From: Candidatus Martarchaeota archaeon
Lineage (GTDB): Archaea > Micrarchaeota > Micrarchaeia > Norongarragalinales > UBA8480
DNA: 5,014 bases
Direction: 5' to 3'
Assembly (NCBI GenBank): GCA_023474775.1
Contig: JAMCXP010000047.1
Coordinates: 1 to 5,014, forward strand
In this document: positions 1-4,701 of the stretch, one piece after another
How the letters are laid out: each line of letters begins with the position of its first letter
How positions within the stretch are numbered: position 1 is the first letter of the stretch
Notes under the pieces: model-generated
The model's database searches: none
What the model saw: the letters and a program-made list of their open reading frames with translations, nothing else
Told to the model about the DNA's origin: nothing
Position numbers and translations under genes: made by a program

Positions 1-864
1 ATGATTGCCGCAATTGCAGCTATAATTCTCTTGATTATCATATCTGTGCTTTTTCCAGCGTGGATAGAATTCAAGGAATATGAAAGAGGAGTGGTGTTCA
101 GAGTTGGAAAGTTCAACAGAATCACAGGCCCTGGCCTTGCTTTGATTTTCACTTCCTTTGAATCGTACGTTTTGATTGACCTAAGAACTCAAACGATAGA
201 TGTTGAACCGCAGGTAGTGATAACAAGGGATGAAATAAAGCTTAAAATTGACTCGGTTGTTTTCATAAAAATAACAGATCCAAAAAAAGCAGTTATTGAA
301 ATCAAAGACTACAAAAAGGCCATAACCGAGTTTATAAAAGCTGAAATCAGAAATTTGATTGGAAACATGATTTTAGCCAATGTTCTAGCTCAAACCGACG
401 TTATTAACGAAAAGCTTAACGACGCTCTTGGAAAGATTTCAGGAAAGTGGGGCGTTACAAGCGAAAGGGTTGAGATTCAAAGCATTGAGCTTCCACCTGA
501 ATTGGTTGAAGCGATGAGAAAAAGAAAGGAAGCCGTAGAGTATAAGGGAAGAACAGAAACAGAAGCAGAAGCCATTCAATTGAAGCTTGATATAATGGAC
601 AAAGCAGCTAGAAAAATGAGCGACAACACTCTAGCCTATCTTTATCTAGACGCTTTAAAGGCGATTTCAGAAGGCAAAAGCAACAAGATCATATTCCCGC
701 TTGAATTCTCACATCTTGCTTCAATGCTTTCTGGTAAAATTCCGCAGAGCAAAGAGGGAGGAAATGTAAACTACGACGAACTGGTGAAAACATTCCTTAA
801 TAGTTACAAAGAGAAGAAAAAAGAAGTTTTAGAAGAAGAGGAAAAAGAAAGTGAAAAAAAATGA
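1..864 (+). CDS. Stomatin/slipin-like SPFH (band 7) membrane protein
   Basis: Predicted membrane-anchored scaffold of the SPFH/band 7 superfamily. Such proteins oligomerise at the cytoplasmic membrane and organise membrane domains or regulate membrane proteases. Residues 2-20 form one hydrophobic anchor. The SPFH domain follows at about 24-180, with the family pattern of a Gly-rich turn at the start (GVVFRVGKF), the GPG turn at 43-45, the DLR strand (60-62) and a conserved segment ending in IELPPELVEAM (162-172). A short charged, probably helical coiled-coil stretch (about 170-207) leads to the stomatin-type IIFPLE strand (230-235). The C-terminus (269-287) is almost entirely Lys/Glu. The 287 aa length fits slipins. 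The ATG is the first base of the window, so an earlier start cannot be excluded, but the hydrophobic anchor right after it fits a true N-terminus. The stop overlaps tpiA by ATGA. No NfeD partner, common beside archaeal stomatins, is seen downstream; upstream is not visible. Family call is secure; the specific role is unknown. Confidence 0.9.
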   Translation: MIAAIAAIILLIIISVLFPAWIEFKEYERGVVFRVGKFNRITGPGLALIFTSFESYVLIDLRTQTIDVEPQVVITRDEIKLKIDSVVFIKITDPKKAVIEIKDYKKAITEFIKAEIRNLIGNMILANVLAQTDVINEKLNDALGKISGKWGVTSERVEIQSIELPPELVEAMRKRKEAVEYKGRTETEAEAIQLKLDIMDKAARKMSDNTLAYLYLDALKAISEGKSNKIIFPLEFSHLASMLSGKIPQSKEGGNVNYDELVKTFLNSYKEKKKEVLEEEEKESEKK

Positions 865-1511
865 AAAAAATTGTTTTAAATTTAAAGGCTTATTCCGAGA
901 GCAGCGGGAGTGGAGGTTTGAAGCTTGCTGAAATAGCGGGAGAAGTTGCTGATGAAAGCGGGGTCGAGATTATAGTCTGCCCACAGCACTGGGATTTAAG
1001 TTTAATAGCCAACAAAGTTAAATGCAAGGTTTTCGCCCAGCACGTCGAATTTAACAATCCAGGCGCCTTCACAGGCAGTTTGACTATAGAGGGACTGAAA
1101 AACAGCGGCGGAGCTGGAACTTTAATAAACCACGCTGAAAGAAAAGTAGGAATTGATTATGTTGGCAAAGTGGTGGAAAAATGCAATTCTCTCGACCTTG
1201 AAACTCTTGCTTGCGCCGACTCGATTAAAGAAGCCGTTGAAATCGACAAGCTCAAACCAACCATGATAGCGCTCGAACCGCCAGAGTTAATTGGAACAGG
1301 CGTTTCAGTAAGCACGGCAAAACCTGATGAGATCATTGAAACAATTAAGTTGATAAAAAATTCAATCCCACTTGCAGGTGCAGGCATAAGCAGCGCTGAT
1401 GATGTTAGAAAGGCTTTTGATTTGGGTTTGGAGGGAGTTCTCCTGGCAAGCGCTTTTGTCAAAGCCAAAAATCCCAAGAGCTTTCTTGAAAGCCTTGCAA
1501 GCGTTTTCTAA
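861..1511 (+). CDS. tpiA: Triosephosphate isomerase, archaeal type
   Basis: Cytoplasmic glycolytic/gluconeogenic enzyme interconverting dihydroxyacetone phosphate and glyceraldehyde 3-phosphate on a (beta/alpha)8 barrel. Catalytic residues are visible: Asn7 and Lys9 in NLKAY, His91 in LINHAERK, and Glu139 in ALEPPELIGTG, followed by flexible loop 6. The phosphate-binding strands near the end are GAGIS (173-177) and GVLLASAFVKAKNP (192-205). At 216 aa it matches the short archaeal TPI class (about 220-230 aa) rather than the roughly 250 aa bacterial form. One oddity is that the residue after the catalytic His, usually Ser in TPIs (NHSE), is Ala92 here. The ATG overlaps the stomatin stop (ATGA), and GTGA six bases upstream (851-854) is a weak Shine-Dalgarno match, so translation is probably coupled to the upstream gene. 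The stop lies 4 bp from the stop of the convergent gene. Confidence in the enzyme identity is high. Confidence 0.96.
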   Translation: MKKIVLNLKAYSESSGSGGLKLAEIAGEVADESGVEIIVCPQHWDLSLIANKVKCKVFAQHVEFNNPGAFTGSLTIEGLKNSGGAGTLINHAERKVGIDYVGKVVEKCNSLDLETLACADSIKEAVEIDKLKPTMIALEPPELIGTGVSVSTAKPDEIIETIKLIKNSIPLAGAGISSADDVRKAFDLGLEGVLLASAFVKAKNPKSFLESLASVF

Positions 1512-1515
1512 ATAT

Positions 1516-1980
1516 TCATTCTAAGGGAATTCTCGCCCTTCCTATATTCAGCCTTTGAATTATTTTTTCAAGCCCCTCCTTTTTAGTGAGAATCAAATCC
1601 CCATTCATGTTTACAAAAGCATGAGTGTAACCTCCTCTTTGAATTTTTTGAAGAAGTCTTTCCTTGATTTTTTCATTGGCAAACATATTTTCATTCAAAT
1701 TACCGGCTAATTTTACAGTGTTTCTTTTTACTATTTTATTGTAATTATTGAAAGCCTTTGCTCCGGCAGCGAGTCCTGCCAAGCTTCCCAGTCCAATGAA
1801 AAGAAGTTTTTCATGCTTTGATTCAACCTTCATCAACGATGCCAGCCCTTCACCCGCAAGCAACCCAGCAAAAGGTGAAATTGCCGAGTTTAAGCGTTCG
1901 GATCTTGAAGATAAAATTTCTTTTATTGATTTTCTAACGACACTGTTCAGCTGATTTTTTTTTATTTTATATTCAATCAA
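1516..1980 (-). CDS. Hypothetical protein with two hydrophobic segments, downstream of SpoIIM gene
   Basis: I do not recognise this 154 aa protein. It has a basic, polar N-terminus (1-30, rich in Lys, Arg and Ser). Two Gly/Ala-rich hydrophobic stretches follow (about 31-50 and 59-77), separated by a charged turn VESKHEK, which could make a membrane hairpin with Gly-zipper-like packing. A basic linker (79-115) leads to a small C-terminal piece (116-144) that looks like a beta-hairpin plus helix (GGYTHAFVNMNGDLILTKKE). The start is TTG: an in-frame TGA sits at 1989-1987 just upstream, no ATG occurs before residue 50, and a perfect AGGTGA Shine-Dalgarno lies six bases before the TTG. The gene begins 10 bp after the SpoIIM-family stop and is almost certainly co-transcribed and translationally linked with it, so a membrane role connected to that protein is a reasonable guess. 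The codons near the start contain a nine-A run. The stop faces the tpiA stop across 4 bp. Confidence 0.8.
   Translation of the reverse strand: MIEYKIKKNQLNSVVRKSIKEILSSRSERLNSAISPFAGLLAGEGLASLMKVESKHEKLLFIGLGSLAGLAAGAKAFNNYNKIVKRNTVKLAGNLNENMFANEKIKERLLQKIQRGGYTHAFVNMNGDLILTKKEGLEKIIQRLNIGRARIPLE
1563..1568 (+). terminator. Candidate U-tract terminator for the stomatin-tpiA transcript
   Basis: A six-T run about 50 bases beyond the tpiA stop, inside the antisense strand of the convergent gene. Archaeal termination commonly uses U-tracts without a hairpin. With only 4 bp between the convergent stops, termination must occur within the opposing gene, and this is the first good T-run. A weak hairpin (GCTTT-CTTG-AAAGC, 1480-1493) lies upstream within tpiA. 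Evidence is composition only. Confidence 0.3.
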
Positions 1981-1986
1981 TTTTAT

Positions 1987-1992
1987 TCACCT
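1987..1992 (-). promoter_or_regulatory. Shine-Dalgarno AGGTGA that fixes the TTG start of the downstream gene
   Basis: Read on the minus strand, AGGTGA lies six bases before the TTG at 1980-1978. It matches the archaeal 16S anti-Shine-Dalgarno core. Its first two bases are the last two of the TAG stop (1993-1991) of the upstream SpoIIM-family gene, so a ribosome terminating there sits on the next initiation signal. This is the main support for the TTG start and for translational coupling of the two genes. Confidence 0.75.
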
Positions 1993-2812
1993 ATAGCAGA
2001 GCGCTGCTTTCAATCAAAGCGCCTATGGTCATCAAGATAACCGCCCAAGCCGCCAGCTTAATTATATCATGAAGTATCAAAACAAAAGAAGGTTCTTTGT
2101 ACGCTCTCCTTGCAACAGCACTGCTTAGAATCCCACCCGCGAGAGCCGCTAAAATATAGGCGAGCATTTCAAAAAAACCGTGAGGTAGTATTCCAAGAAA
2201 ACCTGCGCTCAACCCAACTATTAGAGTTTGAGATTGATTTAAAATGAACTGCTGGGCGTAGTTTGCCAGAAAAACAGATATCACAGAAGCGTTCCATACA
2301 AGTACCAAAACCGCGCCCGCCCCAGCGATTATGGAAAGGCCTATTATCACTAAAATAACTTCAAGATTGTGTATGAAAATAACTTCAAACGCCTGCTGAA
2401 ATTGAAAGGCAGTGGCAAATCCCGAAAACTGCCCTTGTATTGAATTAAGCTGCCCAGCTTGAATTGAAAAAATTTGAGAAGTAACCGCCTGAGGAAGAAT
2501 TAAATACCAGAATAAAAACCCGAGAATCCACCCAACGAAAAACAAACCCATCGCAACTACAACAGGATAGTGCCTTGCAAGCGTCCTGCTTCCCAGAATC
2601 TTTTCTTCTATTTCCTCAACTTCATAGTCAAAAAGCCTTACCAGCACCCCTATGCTTAAAATCGACACAAGCATTATGGTTGAAATGCTCTCCTGTACGT
2701 GTATGAACTGGGCAATTGGAATCGAAATAGAAACAAAAACAAAAGCTAGGAATACCAATTCCCAAGGTTTGCTCATAACTCCTTTGACTGAAAAAACTGA
2801 CTCCAAAACCAT
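1991..2812 (-). CDS. SpoIIM-family (stage II sporulation protein M-like) multi-pass membrane protein
   Basis: A 273 aa polytopic protein of the SpoIIM/DUF95 family. In Bacillus SpoIIM belongs to the engulfment machinery; archaeal members are widespread, unconnected to sporulation and of unknown function. Hydrophobic segments lie at about 17-35, 44-60, 83-106, 148-182 (probably two passes), 196-209, 213-236 and 246-267. The family signature is clear: an Asn at the start of the central segment (HNLEVILVIIG, Asn149), a WNAS turn (173-176), and GILPHGFFEMLAYILAALAGG (207-227) with Pro210, His211, Gly212 and Glu215. An acidic cytoplasmic-type stretch (62-71) is followed by a basic one. The MVLES start with KPWE shortly after resembles archaeal members I know, supporting the ATG at 2812 over the in-frame Met13. 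The BRE/TATA placement agrees. It is the first gene of a two-gene unit with the small membrane protein at 1980-1516, and it diverges from the DsbA-like gene. Confidence 0.85.
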   Translation of the reverse strand: MVLESVFSVKGVMSKPWELVFLAFVFVSISIPIAQFIHVQESISTIMLVSILSIGVLVRLFDYEVEEIEEKILGSRTLARHYPVVVAMGLFFVGWILGFLFWYLILPQAVTSQIFSIQAGQLNSIQGQFSGFATAFQFQQAFEVIFIHNLEVILVIIGLSIIAGAGAVLVLVWNASVISVFLANYAQQFILNQSQTLIVGLSAGFLGILPHGFFEMLAYILAALAGGILSSAVARRAYKEPSFVLILHDIIKLAAWAVILMTIGALIESSALL

Positions 2813-2835
2813 GTTTAAAATTTGAAGTTTAAACC

Positions 2836-2851
2836 TATTTAAAGCCTTTCA
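2836..2851 (-). promoter_or_regulatory. BRE/TATA promoter for the SpoIIM-family gene
   Basis: On the minus strand the sequence TGAAAGGCTTTAAATA gives a purine-rich BRE-like GAAAGG two bases before the TATA-like TTTAAATA (2843-2836). The TATA centre is about 27 bases from the ATG at 2812, so the expected transcription start falls on or next to the start codon. No Shine-Dalgarno precedes that ATG. Together these suggest a leaderless mRNA. The call rests on consensus and spacing only. Confidence 0.6.
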
Positions 2852-2928
2852 GGAACCTTTTTAAAAACAACATGAATTGAAAAAAACAAAACCATCCAAA
2901 CAAGAAGGCTATCCAGAAAGAATTACTA

Positions 2929-2945
2929 TATTAACGCAATTAATA
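2929..2945. repeat. Short inverted repeat TATTAA-N5-TTAATA
   Basis: Six-base arms separated by CGCAA, in the divergent intergenic region just before a stronger palindrome at 2950-2964. It is AT-only and could arise by chance in such sequence. Its position between two divergent promoters leaves a protein-binding role possible. Confidence 0.3.
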
Positions 2946-2949
2946 GCTT

Positions 2950-2964
2950 TGCACTTTAAGTGCA
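2950..2964. promoter_or_regulatory. Perfect palindrome TGCACTT-T-AAGTGCA, candidate operator
   Basis: Seven-base perfect arms around one central base. The site is centred about 75 bp upstream of the DsbA-like start, roughly 45 bp upstream of its TATA-like box, and about 145 bp from the SpoIIM-family start. The symmetry and length fit a site for a dimeric winged-helix or ribbon-helix-helix regulator. Its place upstream of BRE/TATA rather than over the start site would suit an activator, or a shared site for both divergent genes. The loop is too short for it to be an RNA hairpin terminator. No regulator gene is in the window. Confidence 0.45.
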
Positions 2965-2993
2965 GAATTGACTAAAAATGAAAGGTTCAAATA

Positions 2994-3009
2994 ACAAAAA
3001 GTTTTAAAA
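2994..3009 (+). promoter_or_regulatory. BRE/TATA promoter for the DsbA-like gene and D-2-hydroxyacid dehydrogenase
   Basis: A-rich BRE-like sequence (CAAAAAG) precedes the TATA-like TTTTAAAA (3002-3009). The TATA centre is about 27 bases before the ATG at 3033, predicting a start site at or next to the start codon. A GAGGT at 3017-3021 could serve as a Shine-Dalgarno, but its spacing of 11 bases is long and it would not be transcribed from this promoter. The downstream dehydrogenase, 3 bp after the first gene, is presumably on the same transcript. Confidence 0.5.
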
Positions 3010-3032
3010 ACCAAAAGAGGTTACTTAATCGC

Positions 3033-3680
3033 ATGGATAAAAAGATTTACATTGCAATGGCTGTCATTCTGGTCGCGGCTATAATTTTTGCGATAAGTTT
3101 AAACAGTAACCCTCCTGCTAAGTATGTTAACGTCAACGTTTCAACCAATATTTACGCCTGCTATTCAGGAAATGACAATTATACCTGCCCTTCCAATGTC
3201 AGCGTCACCCTACTGGAAGTAGGAGATTTTCAATGCCCTTACTGCGGAAGCAACGAACCTATCGTGATGAATATTCTGAAAGAATACGCAGGAAAAGTCA
3301 GACTTGAATTTCTTAACTTTCCCCTTCCAGAACACCAGTACGCTGAAAAAGCTGCCGAGGCGTTCGAGTGTGCTGTGGATCAGGGCAAGGAATGGCAAAT
3401 GTATGAAGAAATGTACCAAAATCAGGGTGACTTGACAGTTGATTCACTTAAAAAATACGCCTTGAGCGTGGGGTTGAATTCCACCCTATTCAACGCGTGC
3501 CTTGACAGTGGAGCCAAAGCAGCAGTAGTTCAACAACAGCTTCAGGAAGGGCAGAATCTAGGAGTTCAAGGAACACCAACTTTCTTCGTAAACGGCTTGG
3601 AGCTTGAAGGTTACCAAAGCCAGTCAAGCTTTGAAAATGCCGTGAACAATGCATTAAATAAAACAAACCAAACAGGATAA
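3033..3680 (+). CDS. Membrane-anchored DsbA-like thioredoxin-fold thiol:disulfide oxidoreductase
   Basis: Predicted extracytoplasmic enzyme that forms or isomerises disulfides in exported proteins. Residues 5-23 are an uncleaved-looking N-terminal membrane anchor after the basic MDKK, with no lipobox. A polar linker (24-56) precedes a thioredoxin-like strand (TLLEVGDFQ, 59-67) and the redox motif Cys68-Pro-Tyr-Cys71. The helical insertion typical of the DsbA/Thioredoxin_4 group covers about 77-160. The cis-proline loop is Gly180-Thr181-Pro182 followed by TFFVNG. CPYC resembles DsbA-family oxidases more than reductive thioredoxins (CGPC). Further cysteines are Cys43 and Cys52 in the linker and Cys113 and Cys156 in the helical domain, each pair potentially a disulfide. 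Six N-X-S/T sequons (Asn35, 49, 55, 149, 209, 212) suggest possible archaeal N-glycosylation. The partner quinone reductase (DsbB or VKOR type) is not in the window. The gene heads a unit with a 2-hydroxyacid dehydrogenase and diverges from a SpoIIM-family gene. Fold and family are secure; substrates are unknown. Confidence 0.9.
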   Translation: MDKKIYIAMAVILVAAIIFAISLNSNPPAKYVNVNVSTNIYACYSGNDNYTCPSNVSVTLLEVGDFQCPYCGSNEPIVMNILKEYAGKVRLEFLNFPLPEHQYAEKAAEAFECAVDQGKEWQMYEEMYQNQGDLTVDSLKKYALSVGLNSTLFNACLDSGAKAAVVQQQLQEGQNLGVQGTPTFFVNGLELEGYQSQSSFENAVNNALNKTNQTG

Positions 3681-3683
3681 AAA

Positions 3684-4676
3684 ATGAAAGCCAGTTTTTT
3701 TGAAGTTGAGGATTGGGAGGAAGAATACTTCAAGGAAAATCTCAATGCCAGCGGGTTGAACCTAAAATTCTACAACAGCCATTTAACGCAAGAATTAATA
3801 GAAGAGACTGACGACTCAGAAATTCTAGTTGTTTTCATCTACTCGCAGTTGACTGGCGAGGTTTTGAAAAAATTTACCAAACTCAAGCTTATAGCTACCA
3901 TGTCAACAGGCACAGAACATATTGACTTGGAATACTGCAAAAAAAACGGAATTACAGTGGCAAGCGTTCCAAGCTATGGAGAAAATACAGTGGCAGAACA
4001 CGCCTTCTCGCTTTTACTTGCTATATCAAGAAAAATAATAGAAAGCGTTGAAAGGACAAGAAAAGGAGACTTTTCACTGGAAGGACTTAGAGGTTTCGAC
4101 CTTAAAGGAAAAACAATCGGCGTTGTCGGAACTGGAAAAATAGGTTATCATGTGATAAAAATAGCCAAAGGATTTGAAATGAATATAATAGCGTACGATG
4201 TTAATAAAAACACAGAGCTTGCCGAAAGGATGGGATTTTCATATGTTGAAATTGACGAACTGTTCGAAAAAAGCGATGTTATAACCTTCAACGTGCCACT
4301 TTCCCCTTCAACCACTCATCTTCTCAACATGGAATCACTACAAAAACTGAAAAAAGGAGTCATAATAATAAACACTTCAAGAGGAGGAGTAATTGAAACA
4401 AACGCCTTGTTTGAAGGCCTAAAAAAAGGAATAATACAAGCGGCTGGACTAGATGTTTTAGAAGAAGAATGCTTTGTTAAAGAAGAAAGACAACTGCTGT
4501 CAAGCCAGTTTCAAACAACATGCGACTTGAAAACGGTTCTTGAAGAGCACATTCTGCTTGAAGAGAAAAACGTGCTTATAACTCCTCACAACGCATTCAA
4601 CACAAAAGAGGCTTTGCAGAGAATTCTGGACATTACAATACAAAATATTAAAAACTTCACCGGCTTAAATAAATAA
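3684..4676 (+). CDS. D-isomer-specific 2-hydroxyacid dehydrogenase, D-lactate dehydrogenase-like
   Basis: Cytoplasmic NAD-dependent enzyme reducing a 2-oxoacid to the D-2-hydroxyacid, most likely pyruvate to D-lactate or a close relative. The catalytic domain is split (about 1-103 and 296-330) around a Rossmann domain (about 104-295). The nucleotide motif is Gly149-Thr-Gly151-Lys-Ile-Gly154, and Asp172 at the end of the next strand (IIAYDVNK) indicates NAD rather than NADP. The catalytic triad is Arg233 in NTSRGG, Glu262 in GLDVLEEE and His302 in TPHNAF. SVPSYGENTVAEHAFSLLLA (94-113) is typical of the family, and the segments resemble LdhA-type enzymes more than glycerate or phosphoglycerate dehydrogenases. 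At 330 aa it is full length. The Glu-to-His interval (40 residues) is longer than the 32 I recall in Lactobacillus D-LDH and contains Cys263 and Cys280. AGGAT (3674-3678) five bases before the ATG is a Shine-Dalgarno overlapping the previous stop. Exact substrate is not determinable here. Confidence 0.9.
   Translation: MKASFFEVEDWEEEYFKENLNASGLNLKFYNSHLTQELIEETDDSEILVVFIYSQLTGEVLKKFTKLKLIATMSTGTEHIDLEYCKKNGITVASVPSYGENTVAEHAFSLLLAISRKIIESVERTRKGDFSLEGLRGFDLKGKTIGVVGTGKIGYHVIKIAKGFEMNIIAYDVNKNTELAERMGFSYVEIDELFEKSDVITFNVPLSPSTTHLLNMESLQKLKKGVIIINTSRGGVIETNALFEGLKKGIIQAAGLDVLEEECFVKEERQLLSSQFQTTCDLKTVLEEHILLEEKNVLITPHNAFNTKEALQRILDITIQNIKNFTGLNK
4665..4672 (+). promoter_or_regulatory. Candidate TATA box for the cdc48-family gene
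   Basis: TTAAATAA lies at the very end of the dehydrogenase reading frame, with its centre about 33 bases before the ATG at 4702. It would give a transcript with a leader of only a few bases. No Shine-Dalgarno is visible in the 25-bp gap, which fits leaderless initiation. A second AT-rich stretch (TTTATAAA at 4693-4700) is too close to the ATG to direct a transcript containing it. Low-information call. Confidence 0.35.
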
Positions 4677-4701
4677 GAATCAAAGACGTGTTTTTATAAA
4701 A

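Noticed and set aside
890..1477. Two minus-strand open frames (60 and 106 codons) inside tpiA
   Set aside because: They lie wholly opposite a confidently identified TPI gene, have no recognisable domain or initiation signal, and have compositions typical of antisense shadow frames.
1480..1501. Hairpin GCTTT-CTTG-AAAGC and palindrome CTTGCAAG near the tpiA end as an intrinsic terminator
   Set aside because: The stem is only five base pairs, lies within conserved coding sequence and is not followed directly by a good T-run.
1748..1954. Plus-strand open frame of 68 codons opposite the unknown minus-strand gene
   Set aside because: The minus-strand gene has a perfect Shine-Dalgarno, operon spacing and a plausible protein; the plus-strand frame has none of these and looks like a shadow.
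2776..2812. Alternative start at Met13 of the SpoIIM-family gene, preceded by GGAG
   Set aside because: The GGAG is only two bases from that ATG, and both the TATA spacing and the typical N-terminal sequence of archaeal members favour the ATG at 2812.
2813..3032. Small RNA or tRNA in the divergent intergenic region
   Set aside because: No cloverleaf, stable GC-rich stem or independent terminator was found; promoter elements and short inverted repeats account for what is visible.
3210..3419. Minus-strand open frame opposite the DsbA-like gene
   Set aside because: It overlaps the active-site region of a clear DsbA-like protein and shows no family features.
4693..4700. TTTATAAA as the TATA box of the cdc48-family gene
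   Set aside because: It ends one base before the ATG, so transcription would begin about 20 bases inside the gene and remove the first core beta-strand. It may contribute to upstream termination through its T-run instead.
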